Counted from the stretch's first letter, positions 15,480 to 25,400 are shown. The stretch: DNA of 64,000 nt from Tabrizicola soli (GCF_015999335.1 NZ_JAEACP010000011.1:61038-125037); one strand, 5' to 3'. Program-made: numbers and translations. Notes: generated by a model not told the origin, from the letters alone.

Positions 15480-16408
15480 GCCGCCTCGGGAAAGCCCAGC
15501 GCGACGATCCCCAGCACCGTCTCGGCCGCCGCCGTCAGCCGTGCCCCCTTGCGGGTCAACAGGCTGTAGGGGCTGACCGTGATCCCGAGGTCATGGCGGA
15601 CCTGCACCAGCGGCGCGTCCGGGCCTTGCGCGAAATGGTCGGCCACGGCCTGCGACAGCGGGGCCACCACGTTCGACTGTTGCAGCAGCGCCAGCGTCAG
15701 CAGGAAGGACGGGGTCGAGAGGCGCTGGCTGGGCCGGGGCAGGCCCAGCGCGGCCAGCCGGGCCAGGACGGCGCGGGTCAGCGGGCTTTCCTCACCCGGC
15801 AGCACCCAGTCCCAGTCCATCAGGTCGCGCGGATCCTCCGGCGGATGGTCCGCCAGGTGGTGCCCCTTGCGCACGACCAGCGCCACCGGCTCCGGCGCGA
15901 TCTCGGTGCCGTCGAACTGGCCGGGGTCGATGCCCTCGGGAACCCGGCCGATCACGAAATCCAGCCGCCCCGCCGCCAGCTGGCCGCAAAGGATGTCCGA
16001 GGCCGCGACCACCACCTCGGCCTCGATCCGTGGATGCGACAGCCGCGCGCTGCGCAGTGCCGGCAGCACCATGTCCAGCGCCGGGGCGGTGACCGCGCCG
16101 ATCCGCGCCCGCCCGACGCCGCCCGCCGCGATCTCGGCCACCTCGCGGCCGGCCTCGGCCAGCTCCTGCAGCACCCGGACGGCGCGTTCGGCCAGGGTGC
16201 GCCCGGCCTCGGTCAGCACCACGCCGCGCCCGGCCCTTGCGCGCACCGGCAGGCCCAGGATCGCCTCGACCTCGGACAGCAGGCGCGAAGCGGCGGGCTG
16301 CGCGATCCCAAGCCGCTCCGCCGCACGGCCGATCTGCCCGGTCTCGGCAAAGGCCGCCATCATCTGCAGGTGACTGAGCTTCATGCCGCGGGCCAGAAGG
16401 CTCATCAT
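15425..16408 (-). CDS. LysR-family regulator, GbpR-like, divergent from the sugar operon
   Basis: 327 residues: an N-terminal winged helix-turn-helix (about 9-68, MMAAFAETGQIGRAAERLGIAQPAASRLLSEVE), then a substrate-binding effector domain. In Agrobacterium the LysR protein GbpR sits beside chvE and controls it, and here the same divergent arrangement with chvE-gguAB is seen. The effector is therefore likely a sugar such as L-arabinose or D-galactose (inference). ATG 16408 has AGGA 8 bases upstream; ATG 16405 and 16384 are alternatives. A perfect 16-bp palindrome covers its own start codon, consistent with autoregulation. Its 3' end overlaps the flavin reductase gene. Confidence 0.85.
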   Translation of the reverse strand: MMSLLARGMKLSHLQMMAAFAETGQIGRAAERLGIAQPAASRLLSEVEAILGLPVRARAGRGVVLTEAGRTLAERAVRVLQELAEAGREVAEIAAGGVGRARIGAVTAPALDMVLPALRSARLSHPRIEAEVVVAASDILCGQLAAGRLDFVIGRVPEGIDPGQFDGTEIAPEPVALVVRKGHHLADHPPEDPRDLMDWDWVLPGEESPLTRAVLARLAALGLPRPSQRLSTPSFLLTLALLQQSNVVAPLSQAVADHFAQGPDAPLVQVRHDLGITVSPYSLLTRKGARLTAAAETVLGIVALGFPEAAQRGSFGRRSSTTSRTKV

Positions 16409-16438
16409 ATCAATCCTGATATGGTTTCATCGTGAAAC
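16407..16438. promoter_or_regulatory. Two adjacent palindromes, likely LysR operator
   Basis: ATATCA-ATCC-TGATAT (16407-16422) and GTTTCA-TCG-TGAAAC (16424-16438) are perfect inverted repeats. The second contains TTTCATCGTGAAA, an ideal T-N11-A LysR recognition motif. They lie between the divergent LysR gene and chvE, the first overlapping the LysR start codon. Downstream, TTTGAC (16443-16448) and GTCAAA (16466-16471) form a further inverted repeat in which TTGACG could be the -35 of chvE. Confidence 0.55.
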
Positions 16439-16550
16439 ATGATTTGACGGATATGCCGCCCACTTGTCAAACAGCCTGCAGGCCTGCTGCCGCAAGGGCG
16501 GACAGGCGATCCGGGCGGCCACAACGGCGCCCGCCACAAGGGAGGAAACC

Positions 16551-17618
16551 ATGCAACTTTCCAGACGGGCGCTTCTGGCGCTTGCTTCGGCCCTGCCGCT
16601 GGCCTCGCTGCCGGCCTTCGCGCAGGACAAGGGCACCGTGGGCATCGCCATGCCGACCAAATCCTCGTCGCGCTGGATCTCGGACGGCAATTCCATGGTC
16701 GAGCAGTTCACCGCGGCGGGCTACGGCACCGATCTGCAATACGCCGAGGACGACATCCCGACCCAGCTGGCCCAGGTCGAGAACATGATCACCAAGGGCG
16801 TGAACGTGCTGGTCATCGCGGCCATCGACGGCACCACGCTGTCGAACGCGCTGGAGAATGCGGCGGCGGCGGGAATCAAGGTCATCGCCTACGACCGGCT
16901 GATCCGCGACAGCGGGGCGGTGGACTATTACGCGACCTTCGACAACTTCAAGGTCGGCGTGCAGCAGGCCGAAAGCCTGGTCGCGGGGCTGAAGGAGCGG
17001 TTCCCGGACGCAAAGCCCTGGAATGTGGAACTCTTCGGCGGCAGCCCGGACGACAACAACGCCTTCTTCTTCTACAACGGCGCCATGTCGGTCCTGCAGC
17101 CGATGATCGACGCGGGCGAGATCGCGATCCCCTCGGGGCAGATGGGCATGGACGTGGTCGGCACGCTGCGCTGGGACGGCGCGGTGGCGCAGGCGCGGAT
17201 GGACAACCTGCTGTCGGCCAACTACGGCGACAAGCAGCTGCACGGGGCGCTGTCGCCCTATGACGGCCTCTCCATCGGCATCCTGTCCTCGCTCAAGGGC
17301 GTGGGCTATGGCTCGGGCGACCTGAAGATGCCGATCGTCACCGGCCAGGACGCCGAGATCCCCTCGGTCAAGTCGATGCTGGCGGGCGAGCAGTATTCGA
17401 CCGTGTTCAAGGACACCCGCGCACTGGCCGGGGTCACGGTCAAGATGGTGGACGCGATCCTGCAGGGCGGCGAGCCCGAGATCAACGACACCACCACCTA
17501 TGACAACGGCGTCAAGGTCGTGCCCTCCTACCTGCTGGAGCCGATCTCGCTGGGCGTGGCCGACATCGACAAGGTTCTGGTCGGGTCCGGCTACTATACC
17601 GCCGATCAGCTGAAGTAA
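16551..17618 (+). CDS. chvE: Periplasmic multiple-sugar-binding protein of an ABC transporter (ChvE-like)
   Basis: 355 residues. A signal peptide with an RR pair ([21 protein letters not shown]) is cut about residue 24. The mature part is a pentose/hexose-binding fold: [37 protein letters not shown] and [17 protein letters not shown]. ChvE of Agrobacterium binds galactose, arabinose, glucose and related sugars, and delivers them to GguAB. GGAGG stands 6 bases before ATG 16551. It is the first and probably most highly expressed gene of the operon, followed by a strong intra-operon stem-loop. Confidence 0.93.
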   Translation: MQLSRRALLALASALPLASLPAFAQDKGTVGIAMPTKSSSRWISDGNSMVEQFTAAGYGTDLQYAEDDIPTQLAQVENMITKGVNVLVIAAIDGTTLSNALENAAAAGIKVIAYDRLIRDSGAVDYYATFDNFKVGVQQAESLVAGLKERFPDAKPWNVELFGGSPDDNNAFFFYNGAMSVLQPMIDAGEIAIPSGQMGMDVVGTLRWDGAVAQARMDNLLSANYGDKQLHGALSPYDGLSIGILSSLKGVGYGSGDLKMPIVTGQDAEIPSVKSMLAGEQYSTVFKDTRALAGVTVKMVDAILQGGEPEINDTTTYDNGVKVVPSYLLEPISLGVADIDKVLVGSGYYTADQLK

Positions 17619-17628
17619 GCCGATCGGG

Positions 17629-17676
17629 TCATGCCCGCCGGTGCCGGACGCTCCCTCCGGGGTCCGGCGGGCATGA
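17629..17676 (+). other. Intra-operon stem-loop after chvE
   Basis: TCATGCCCGCCGG (17629-17641) pairs perfectly with CCGGCGGGCATGA (17664-17676). A hairpin here, between a binding-protein gene and its ATPase gene, usually gives partial termination or protects the upstream mRNA, so that more binding protein than transporter is made. Confidence 0.7.
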
Positions 17677-17694
17677 TCCCGAAGGGAGGATGCG

Positions 17695-19224
17695 ATGCCG
17701 GTGCTTCTGGAAATGCGCGAGATCAGCAAGGTCTTTCCCGGCGTGCGCGCGCTGGACCGGGTGGACCTGTCCGTCGAACAGGGCGAGATCCACGCGATCT
17801 GCGGCGAGAACGGCGCGGGCAAGTCCACGCTGATGAAGGTGCTGTCCGGAGTCTATCCGCAGGGCAGCTACGACGGCGAGATCCGCTTTGACGGCGAGGT
17901 CCTGCACCTGAAAGGCATCCGCGACAGCGAGGCCAGGGGCATCATCATCATCCACCAGGAACTGGCGCTGGTGCCGCTTCTGTCGATTGCGGAAAACCTG
18001 TTCCTCGGCAACGAGGTCGCGCGCGGCCAGGTGATCAACTGGCCCGAGACCTTCCAGCGCACCGAACGGCTTCTGGCCAAGGTCGGGCTGAAGGATGCGC
18101 CGACGACGAAGGTGGAAAAGCTGGGCGTCGGCAAGCAGCAACTCATTGAAATCGCCAAGGCCCTGGCCAAGGACGTGCGCCTCCTGATCCTGGACGAGCC
18201 GACCGCCGCCCTGCAGGAGAACGACAGCCAGAAGCTGCTGGACCTGATGCTGGAGCTGAAGGCGCAGGGCGTGACGCAGATCATCATCAGCCACAAGCTG
18301 AACGAGATCTCCCGCGTGGCCGACCGGATCACCGTGATCCGCGACGGCGCCACCGTCTCGACCCTGAACCGCGCCGAGATCACCGAGGACCGGATCATCC
18401 GCGACATGGTCGGCCGCGACATGGCGCACCGCTATCCCGACCGCGAGCCGAAGATCGGCGAGGTGCTGATGGAGGTGCGGGACTGGAACGTCTGGCACCC
18501 CGACCAGGCCGGGCGGCAGGTGATCAAGCGGGCCGGCTTCACCGTGCGCAAGGGCGAGATCGTCGGCATCGCGGGCCTGATGGGCACCGGCCGCACCGAA
18601 CTGGCGATGAGCCTTTTCGGCCGCTCCTACGGCCGCAACATCTCGGGCGAGGTCCTGATCGGCGGCAAGCCCGCCGACACCTCGACCGTGGCGCGGGCCA
18701 TCGACGCGGGCCTCGCCTATGTCACCGAGGACCGCAAGGCGCTGGGTCTCGTGCTGGAGGAACCGATCAGCCGCAACATCACGCTGGCGAACCTCGCGGG
18801 CGTGGCCATGCGGGGCATCCTCGACAAGCGGCGCGAGACGCGGGTGGCCGAGAGCTACCGCAAGCAGATGTCGATCCGCACCCCCGGCGTCCATCAGAAG
18901 GCGGTCAACCTGTCGGGCGGGAACCAGCAGAAGGTGGTCCTGTCGAAATGGCTCTTCACCGACCCGCAGGTACTGATCCTGGACGAACCGACGCGCGGCA
19001 TCGACGTGGGCGCGAAGTTCGAGATCTACAACATCATGAACCAGCTCGCCGAGATGGGTAAGGCCGTGGTGATGATCTCCTCCGAGATGCCCGAGCTTCT
19101 GGGCATGTGCGACCGGATCTACGTGATGAACGAAGGCCGCATCGTAGGCGAGCTGCCACGCGGGAAGGCCAGCCAGGAGGCGATCATGGCATTGATCCTG
19201 AAAGACAGCGGAAAGGCGGCATGA
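17695..19224 (+). CDS. gguA: Sugar ABC transporter ATP-binding protein (GguA/MmsA)
   Basis: 509 residues with two fused ABC ATPase domains. The first has Walker [15 protein letters not shown], the signature-like [15 protein letters not shown] and Walker [12 protein letters not shown]. The second has a degenerate Walker A ([15 protein letters not shown]), an intact signature [15 protein letters not shown] and Walker [13 protein letters not shown], the usual asymmetry of sugar importers. It energises uptake with GguB. AAGGGAGG precedes ATG 17695, and its stop overlaps the gguB start (ATGA). Confidence 0.95.
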   Translation: MPVLLEMREISKVFPGVRALDRVDLSVEQGEIHAICGENGAGKSTLMKVLSGVYPQGSYDGEIRFDGEVLHLKGIRDSEARGIIIIHQELALVPLLSIAENLFLGNEVARGQVINWPETFQRTERLLAKVGLKDAPTTKVEKLGVGKQQLIEIAKALAKDVRLLILDEPTAALQENDSQKLLDLMLELKAQGVTQIIISHKLNEISRVADRITVIRDGATVSTLNRAEITEDRIIRDMVGRDMAHRYPDREPKIGEVLMEVRDWNVWHPDQAGRQVIKRAGFTVRKGEIVGIAGLMGTGRTELAMSLFGRSYGRNISGEVLIGGKPADTSTVARAIDAGLAYVTEDRKALGLVLEEPISRNITLANLAGVAMRGILDKRRETRVAESYRKQMSIRTPGVHQKAVNLSGGNQQKVVLSKWLFTDPQVLILDEPTRGIDVGAKFEIYNIMNQLAEMGKAVVMISSEMPELLGMCDRIYVMNEGRIVGELPRGKASQEAIMALILKDSGKAA

Positions 19225-20453
19225 TGAGCGACAGCGGGGTCAGCACGGGGATCGGAACGGATGTCAGAGCCCGTCTCGGCGGGCATCTGCGGGAAAACGG
19301 CATGCTGCTGGCGCTGGTCGCCATCGTGGTGCTGTTCGTCGTCCTCTGCCGGACGGTCCCGCCGCAGCCGATCGACTTCCTGTCGGCGCAGAACATCACC
19401 AACCTGTTTTTGCAGAACTCCTACGTCATCATCATGGCGCTGGGGATGCTTCTGGTCATCGTCTCGGGCCATATCGACCTGTCGGTCGGCTCGGTCGCGG
19501 CCTTCACCGGGGCGGTCGCGGCCGCGCTGACGGTCAAGGCCGGGCTGCCGGTCTGGCTGGTGATCCCCGCCACGCTGGCCGTCGGCGGGCTGATCGGCGC
19601 GGCGCAGGGCTACTGGGTCGCCTTCTGGCGCATCCCGTCCTTCATCGTGACGCTGGCGGGGATGCTGGTCTTCCGCGGCCTGACGCTCTGGCTTCTGGGC
19701 GGGCAGAACATCGGTCCCTTCCCCAAGACCTTCCAGGGCATGGCGAACGGCTTCGTCCCCGACCTGTTCGGCGATCTCGACCAGGCGGCGCTGGGGCTGG
19801 AGCGGCTGAACGGCACTGCCGTGCTGGTCGTGGTCGCCGCCGCCATGGTACTGATCTGGCTCGGCCTGCGCGCCCGGGCCCGCGACACGGAGTTCGGCAT
19901 CACGCCGGAACCCGCTGGCCTGTTCTGGGCGCGCAACATCGTCGTCTCGGCCGCGCTGGTCTTCGTCGGCTGGAAGCTGGCGCAGTTCCGCGGCCTGCCG
20001 AACGTGCTGGTGATCCTGGTGATCCTGACCGTGCTCTACGCCTTCGTCACCGAGAACACGACCGCCGGGCGGCGCATCTATGCCACCGGCGGCAACGAGA
20101 AGGCGGCGAAGCTCTCCGGCATCCGCACCAACCGCCTCGTCTTCTGGTGCTTCGTCAACATGGGCGCGCTGGCGGCTCTGGCCGGGATGATCGTCACCGC
20201 GCGGCTGAACTCCGCCACGCCCAAGGCCGGCACCGGGTTCGAGCTGGACGTCATCGCCGCCGTCTTCATCGGCGGGGCCTCGATGGCCGGGGGCTCGGGC
20301 AAGATCGTCGGCGTCGTCGTCGGCGCGCTGATCATGGGGGTGATGAACAACGGCATGTCGATCCTGGGGATCGGCATCGACTACCAGCAGGTGATCAAGG
20401 GGCTGGTGCTGCTCGCCGCCGTGATCTTCGACGTCTACAACAAGAACAAGTGA
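19221..20453 (+). CDS. gguB: Sugar ABC transporter permease (GguB)
   Basis: 410 residues, strongly hydrophobic, of the BPD_transp_2 (ribose/xylose permease) family. [23 protein letters not shown] and [34 protein letters not shown] are the conserved blocks, and the latter includes the EAA-like coupling region. It spans the inner membrane and works with GguA and ChvE. ATG 19221 overlaps the gguA stop; ATG 19224 three bases on is equally possible and better spaced from AAAGG. It ends 8 bases before gguC. Confidence 0.94.
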   Translation: MMSDSGVSTGIGTDVRARLGGHLRENGMLLALVAIVVLFVVLCRTVPPQPIDFLSAQNITNLFLQNSYVIIMALGMLLVIVSGHIDLSVGSVAAFTGAVAAALTVKAGLPVWLVIPATLAVGGLIGAAQGYWVAFWRIPSFIVTLAGMLVFRGLTLWLLGGQNIGPFPKTFQGMANGFVPDLFGDLDQAALGLERLNGTAVLVVVAAAMVLIWLGLRARARDTEFGITPEPAGLFWARNIVVSAALVFVGWKLAQFRGLPNVLVILVILTVLYAFVTENTTAGRRIYATGGNEKAAKLSGIRTNRLVFWCFVNMGALAALAGMIVTARLNSATPKAGTGFELDVIAAVFIGGASMAGGSGKIVGVVVGALIMGVMNNGMSILGIGIDYQQVIKGLVLLAAVIFDVYNKNK

Positions 20454-20461
20454 GGCTGCCC

Positions 20462-21454
20462 ATGCTGATCTCCCAGATCCTTCGTTCCGACGGCAGCCTG
20501 GCCGTGGTCGCCCGCGAGGGCTCCGAGGCCGCCCTGGTCAAGGGCGCGGCCTCGACCTATGCCCTGGCGCAAGAGGCGATCGCCAGCGGCCGCCCCCTGT
20601 CCGCCGTGATCGCCGCGCATGGCCTGGGCGAGGCGGTGGATCTCTCCCGTCTTCTGGACGAGGGGCGCGTGACCCTGCCCGTCACCCATCCAGACCCGGC
20701 GCATCTGCACCTGACCGGCACCGGCCTGACCCACCTCGGCAGCGCCTCTGCGCGGGACGCGATGCACGCGAAGCTGGATGCCGCCGAGACCCTTACGGAC
20801 AGCATGAAGATGTTCCGCATGGGCCTCGAAGGCGGCCGCCCCGCCCCCGGCCGGATCGGGGTCCAGCCGGAATGGTTCTACAAGGGCAACGGCCACAGCG
20901 CCGTCGCGCCCGGCCAGCCGCTGACCGCCCCGCCTTGCGCCGAGGATGGCGGCGAGGAGCCGGAGGTCGCCGGCACCTACCTCATCGGCCCCGACGGCCA
21001 GCCCTTCCGCATCGGCTGGGCGCTGGCGAACGAGTTCAGCGACCATGTGATCGAGAAGGTCAATTACCTCTGGCTCGCCCATTCCAAGCTGCGCCCCGCC
21101 AGCTTCGGCCCCGAGATCCTCTTGGGCGAGCTGCCCGCCGATGTGCAAGGCACCAGCCGCATCCGGCGCGGTGGCCGGGTGATCTGGGAAAAGCCGTTCC
21201 TCTCGGGCGAGGCGAACATGTCCCACAGCTATGCCAATCTCGAGCACCACCACTTCAAATATGACATCTTCCGCCAGCCCGGCGACCTGCATGTCCACAT
21301 GTTCGGCACCGCGACGCTCTCGGTCGCCGACGGGATCAGGACCGAGGCGGGCGATGTGTTCGAGATCGAGGCGGCGCCCTTCGGCCTGCCCTTGAAGAAC
21401 CCGCTGGCCTTCGCGCCCAAGGAAACCGGCCCTGCCCTAGTGAAAGCCCTCTGA
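20462..21454 (+). CDS. gguC: GguC/AraD1-family protein (fumarylacetoacetate hydrolase-like)
   Basis: 330 residues. The C-terminal two thirds follow the FAH-family pattern (GVQPEWFYKGNG, EEPEVAGTYLIGPDGQ, GWALANEFSDHVIEKVNYL), with conserved Glu and Asp residues for a divalent metal. gguC follows gguB in Agrobacterium; the family called AraD1 is assigned to 2-keto-3-deoxy sugar-acid processing in non-phosphorylative arabinose catabolism. Here it lies directly between the transporter and the sugar-acid dehydratase, which supports that role. The exact step it catalyses is inferred, not shown. Its stop codon and the dehydratase start are separated by one base. Confidence 0.87.
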   Translation: MLISQILRSDGSLAVVAREGSEAALVKGAASTYALAQEAIASGRPLSAVIAAHGLGEAVDLSRLLDEGRVTLPVTHPDPAHLHLTGTGLTHLGSASARDAMHAKLDAAETLTDSMKMFRMGLEGGRPAPGRIGVQPEWFYKGNGHSAVAPGQPLTAPPCAEDGGEEPEVAGTYLIGPDGQPFRIGWALANEFSDHVIEKVNYLWLAHSKLRPASFGPEILLGELPADVQGTSRIRRGGRVIWEKPFLSGEANMSHSYANLEHHHFKYDIFRQPGDLHVHMFGTATLSVADGIRTEAGDVFEIEAAPFGLPLKNPLAFAPKETGPALVKAL

Positions 21455-21455
21455 C

Positions 21456-23198
21456 ATGACCTTCAAGCCCGCCAAATGGCCCCGCCGCCTGCGCTCGCAG
21501 GAATGGTTTGACGGCACGTCGAAGGACGCGATCTACCACCGCTCGTGGATGAAGAACCAGGGCCTGCCCCCCGACCTCTTCGACGGCCGCCCGGTGATCG
21601 GGATCCTCAACACCTTTTCGGAAACCAATCCCTGCAACGCCCATCTGAACGACCTGGCCGAGCGGGTGAAGCACGGCGTCTACGAGGCCGGCGGCTTCCC
21701 GGTGATCGTGCCGGTCTTCTCGGTCAGCGAGTCGGCCTTCCGCCCCACCGCGATGATGTTCCGCAACCTCGCCGCCATGGCGGTCGAGGAAACCATCCGC
21801 GGCCAGATGATGGACGGCGTCGTCTGCCTGGTCGGCTGCGACAAGACCACGCCATCGCTGCTGATGGGGGCCGCGAGCGTGGACCTGCCGACGATCATGG
21901 TTTCCGGCGGGCCGATGCTGAACGGCTATTTCCGGGGCGAGCGTGTCGGCTCGGGCACGCATCTGTGGAAGTTCTCCGAAGCCGTGAAGGCGGGCGAGAT
22001 GACCGCCGCCGAATTCGTCGAGGCCGAGGCGTCGATGAGCCGCAGCCCCGGCTCCTGCAACACCATGGGCACCGCCTCCACCATGGCCAGCATGGTCGAG
22101 GCGCTGGGGATGACCCTCTCCGGCAACGCCGCGATCCCGGCGGTGGACTCGCGCCGCCGCGTCATGGCGCAACTGACCGGGCGGCGGATCGTGCAGATGG
22201 TGAAGGACGATCTCAAGCCCTCCGATATCCTCACCCGCGAAGCCTTCCAGAACGCGATCCGCACCAACGCTGCCATCGGCGGGTCCACCAACGCCGTGAT
22301 CCACCTCCTCGCCATCGCCGGCCGCTGCGGCATCGACCTTACCCTGAACGACTGGGACGACTGGGGCCGCGACATTCCGACCATCGTCAACCTGATGCCC
22401 TCGGGCAAATACCTGATGGAGGAATTCTTCTACGCGGGCGGCCTGCCTGCCGTGATCAAGCGGCTGGGCGAGGCGGGCCTTCTGAACAAGGGCGCGCTGA
22501 CGGTCTCGGGCGGGGCGATCTGGGACGAGGTCAAGGACGCCCGCATCGACAACGACGACGTGATCCTCCCCGCCGAAAAGGCGCTGACCCAATCCGGCGG
22601 CGTGGTCGTGCTGCGCGGCAACCTGGCCCCCGACGGGGCGGTCCTGAAGCCATCCGCCGCGACCCCCGCCCTGATGCAGCACCGCGGCCGCGCCGTGGTG
22701 TTCGAGGACATCGACGACTACAAGGCCCGGATCGAGGACGAGGCGCTGGACATCGACGAGACCTGCGTCATGGTGATGAAGAACTGCGGCCCGCGCGGCT
22801 ATCCCGGCATGGCCGAGGTCGGCAACATGGGCCTGCCGCCCAAGGTCCTGCGCAAGGGGATCACCGACATGGTCCGCATCTCGGACGCCCGCATGTCGGG
22901 CACCGCCTATGGCACGGTGGTCCTGCACACTTCGCCCGAGGCCGCGCGGGGTGGACCGCTGGCGGTGGTGCGTTCGGGTGATTTCATCGAGCTGGACGTC
23001 GCCAACCGCCGCCTGCACCTCGACATTTCCGACGAGGAGTTGAAATCCCGCCTCGCCGCCTGGAAACCCGCCGTCGAACCTCCAGCCGGGGGTTATGCCA
23101 GGCTCTACCACGACCACGTCCAGGGCGCCGACAAGGGCGCAGACATGGACTTCCTCGTCGGCTGCCGCGGCCATGCCGTGGCGCGGGAAAGCCACTGA
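21456..23198 (+). CDS. Sugar-acid dehydratase of the IlvD/Edd family (L-arabonate dehydratase type)
   Basis: 580 residues. Cys60 (SETNPC), Cys128 (VGCDKT) and Cys201 (PGSCNTMGTAST) match the three cluster ligands of the [2Fe-2S] L-arabonate dehydratase family, whose Rhizobium member has Cys59/127/200. Lys130 in GCDKT and the Ser-containing SDARMSGTAYG near the C-terminus are the catalytic region. It should convert L-arabonate or D-galactonate into the 2-keto-3-deoxy acid in the cytoplasm. The gene is tightly coupled to gguC upstream. The symbol araC is sometimes used but clashes with the regulator name, so none is given. Confidence 0.92.
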   Translation: MTFKPAKWPRRLRSQEWFDGTSKDAIYHRSWMKNQGLPPDLFDGRPVIGILNTFSETNPCNAHLNDLAERVKHGVYEAGGFPVIVPVFSVSESAFRPTAMMFRNLAAMAVEETIRGQMMDGVVCLVGCDKTTPSLLMGAASVDLPTIMVSGGPMLNGYFRGERVGSGTHLWKFSEAVKAGEMTAAEFVEAEASMSRSPGSCNTMGTASTMASMVEALGMTLSGNAAIPAVDSRRRVMAQLTGRRIVQMVKDDLKPSDILTREAFQNAIRTNAAIGGSTNAVIHLLAIAGRCGIDLTLNDWDDWGRDIPTIVNLMPSGKYLMEEFFYAGGLPAVIKRLGEAGLLNKGALTVSGGAIWDEVKDARIDNDDVILPAEKALTQSGGVVVLRGNLAPDGAVLKPSAATPALMQHRGRAVVFEDIDDYKARIEDEALDIDETCVMVMKNCGPRGYPGMAEVGNMGLPPKVLRKGITDMVRISDARMSGTAYGTVVLHTSPEAARGGPLAVVRSGDFIELDVANRRLHLDISDEELKSRLAAWKPAVEPPAGGYARLYHDHVQGADKGADMDFLVGCRGHAVARESH

Positions 23199-23247
23199 TG
23201 GCCCCCCCGACCCATGGCATCGGGACCAAGGGTGGTCCCTGGACCCT

Positions 23248-23270
23248 CCCTCCCCCCTCGTGGGGGAGGG
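23248..23270. repeat. Dispersed CCCTCCCCC / GGGGGAGGG hairpin, copy 1
   Basis: A 9-bp stem (23248-23256 with 23262-23270) closes a CTCGT loop and is followed by CCGGGGTGGGG. A second copy with the identical loop is at 46410-46432. It sits inside the sugar operon, in the 121-base gap between dehydratase and dehydrogenase, where it may tune downstream expression. Confidence 0.65.
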
Positions 23271-23319
23271 CCGGGGTGGGGGGGCTGCCTGTCCCTGCCT
23301 CACACCACGGGGCCACCCT

Positions 23320-24240
23320 ATGACCCGCACCAAAGTCGCCCTCGTCGGCATCGGCAAGATCGCGCTGGACCAGCACGTCCCGGCCCTCGCCGCCTCGCCC
23401 GACTGGGAACTGGCGGCCACGATCAGCCGCAAGGGCGAGGTTCCGGGCATCCCCGCCCATACCGACTTCGCCGCCTTCCTGGCCGAGCGTCCGGACGTTC
23501 CCGTGGTCTCGCTCTGCCTGCCCCCCGTCCCGCGCTTCGCCCATGCCGAGGCGGCGCTTCTGGCCGGGCGGCATGTCATGCTGGAAAAGCCCCCCGGCGC
23601 GACGCTGGCCGAGGTGCATGAGCTGCAAGCCCTCGCCCGCGACCGGGGTCTCACGCTCTACGCCACCTGGCACAGCCGGATGGCCCATGCGGTGGCCCCG
23701 GCGAAGGCCTGGCTCGCCGAGAGGACCGTGCAAGGGGCGCATATCACCTGGCGCGAGGACGTGCGGAAATGGCACCCCGGCCAGGACTGGGTGTTCGAGC
23801 CCGGCGGCATGGGCGTCTTCGACCCCGGCATCAACGCGCTGTCGATCCTGACCGAGATCCTGCCGCGCCCGGTCCACCTGACCGGCGCGCGGCTGGAATT
23901 CCCGGAGAATCGCCAGACCCCCATCGCCGCGCAACTCACCTTCTCGGGCAATGTCACCGCCGATTTCGACTGGCGCCAGCAGGGGCCGCAGACCTGGGAC
24001 ATCGAGGTCCGCACCGATCGCGGCGAACTCGCGCTGCGGATGGGCGGCAACGTGCTGGAGATCGACGGGAAACCGGCGGCGGGCGAGGCGACGATCATGG
24101 GCGAATACCCCGCCCTTTATGCCCGGATGGCCGAACTGGTGCGGGCGGGGGAAAGCGAGGTCGATCTTGCGCCCATGGTCCATGTCGCGGATGCTCTGAC
24201 CCTGGGCCGGCGGGTGGCGGTGGAGCCGTTCGACTTCTGA
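23320..24240 (+). CDS. L-arabinose / D-galactose 1-dehydrogenase (Gfo/Idh/MocA family)
   Basis: 306 residues. Rossmann motif GIGKIA (10-15), the conserved EKPPG (89-93, catalytic Lys90), TWHSR and EDVRKWHPGQ with EPGGMGVFDPGINALSI closely resemble the NAD(P)-dependent L-arabinose/D-galactose 1-dehydrogenase of Azospirillum. It oxidises the aldose to its lactone, the first step of the non-phosphorylative pathway continued by the upstream dehydratase. ATG 23320 has only a weak ribosome-binding site. No lactonase gene is seen in the operon, so hydrolysis is spontaneous or encoded elsewhere. Confidence 0.9.
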   Translation: MTRTKVALVGIGKIALDQHVPALAASPDWELAATISRKGEVPGIPAHTDFAAFLAERPDVPVVSLCLPPVPRFAHAEAALLAGRHVMLEKPPGATLAEVHELQALARDRGLTLYATWHSRMAHAVAPAKAWLAERTVQGAHITWREDVRKWHPGQDWVFEPGGMGVFDPGINALSILTEILPRPVHLTGARLEFPENRQTPIAAQLTFSGNVTADFDWRQQGPQTWDIEVRTDRGELALRMGGNVLEIDGKPAAGEATIMGEYPALYARMAELVRAGESEVDLAPMVHVADALTLGRRVAVEPFDF

Positions 24241-24265
24241 CCGGGTCGGGGAAAGAGCAAGGCGC

Positions 24266-25285
24266 ATGGCGGCGGTCGAAAGCATCGGAGAGATCGGCGG
24301 CACCGAGGTCCGGGCGGTGACGCTGGAGGGCGGCGGGCTGCGCCTCCGGCTTCTGACCTGGGGCGCGCGGCTGGCCGAGCTTTGGGTGCCGGACCGGACC
24401 GGCGTTCCGGCCGACATCGTGCTGGGGCAGGACAACCTCGCGGACTGGCTGGCCCATGGCAGTTATCTGGGCGCGACCTGCGGCCGCCATGCCAACCGGA
24501 TCGCGGGCGGCCGCTTCGTTCTGGACGGGCGCGCGGTGCAACTGGACCGGAACGAGGGCGCGAACACCCTGCATGGCGGGGCGGCGGGGTTCGACCTGAA
24601 GCATTGGCGGATCGAGAGCCATTCCGCCAGCCACGTCACCTTTGCCATCACGTCCCCGGATGGCGAGATGGGTTTCCCCGGCACCCTGCAGGCGCGGGCG
24701 ACCTACCGGCTGGACGCCGGCCTGGTGATCACGATGGCGGCGCAGACCGATGCGCCGACGGTGGTGAACCTGGTCAACCATGCCTATTTCAACCTGGCAG
24801 GCCAAGGCGCGGGCGACATCCTCGGCCAGGAGTTGCAGGTCGAGGCCGGGTTCTACCTGCCGGTGGACGATCACAAGCTCCCGACCGGCGAGATCCTTTC
24901 GGTCGCCGGCACGCCCTTCGACTTCCGTCAGCCCCGCAGCATCGGCGCGGCGATGCCGGGTCCCGGAGGCTTTGACCACAATCTCTGCCTCTCCTCCCCG
25001 CTTGCCGGCGACGGGCTGCGCCCCTGCCTGAGCGCGACCGACCCCGTCTCGGGCCGCAGGCTGCGGCTTGCGACCAGCGCGCCGGGCGTGCAGCTGTACA
25101 CCGGCGCGCATTTCGCGGGCGGGCCGGGCAAGGCCGGCGCGCGCTATCCGCGCTTTGCCGGCTTCGCGGCCGAGACCCAGGACTTTCCCGACGCGCCGAA
25201 CCGCCCGCAGTTTCCCGGCACGGTCCTGCGTCCGGGCCAGGTCTACAGCCATGTCATGCGCCTCGACTTCACGCCCGCTCCTTGA
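24266..25285 (+). CDS. galM: Aldose 1-epimerase (mutarotase)
   Basis: 339 residues. GRHANRIA (73-80, His75), VNHAYFNLAGQ (His172) and the C-terminal PRFAGFAAETQDFPDAPNRPQFP, which carries the catalytic Glu, are the family hallmarks. It interconverts the alpha and beta anomers of aldoses such as galactose and arabinose, providing the anomer the dehydrogenase uses. It is the last gene of the chvE operon, 25 bases after the dehydrogenase. Two perfect back-to-back palindromes follow it. Confidence 0.94.
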   Translation: MAAVESIGEIGGTEVRAVTLEGGGLRLRLLTWGARLAELWVPDRTGVPADIVLGQDNLADWLAHGSYLGATCGRHANRIAGGRFVLDGRAVQLDRNEGANTLHGGAAGFDLKHWRIESHSASHVTFAITSPDGEMGFPGTLQARATYRLDAGLVITMAAQTDAPTVVNLVNHAYFNLAGQGAGDILGQELQVEAGFYLPVDDHKLPTGEILSVAGTPFDFRQPRSIGAAMPGPGGFDHNLCLSSPLAGDGLRPCLSATDPVSGRRLRLATSAPGVQLYTGAHFAGGPGKAGARYPRFAGFAAETQDFPDAPNRPQFPGTVLRPGQVYSHVMRLDFTPAP

Positions 25286-25355
25286 GCGTCGACCGGGCCC
25301 ACAGGACGGGCCAGCGGGGCGGCGCGCAATCTGGTCCGAACCCTGGTCCGGGGGT

Positions 25356-25400
25356 CAAATTCCTTCGAAGGAATTTGCAAGAGTTTTCGAAAACTCTTGC
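25356..25400. terminator. Two abutting perfect palindromes between convergent operons
   Basis: CAAATTCCTTC and its reverse complement form a 22-bp palindrome (25356-25377), which shares its last G with a 24-bp palindrome (25377-25400) built on GCAAGAGTTTTC and its reverse complement. They lie in the 137-base gap between galM and the convergent DUF2383 gene and probably act as a two-way terminator. The layout matches the hairpin pair after eno. Confidence 0.65.

Noticed and set aside
23199..23319. CRISPR-like or insertion-element remnant in the sugar operon
   Set aside because: The repeat-looking sequence is a single CCCTCC hairpin with one other copy at 46410; there is no array and no transposase.
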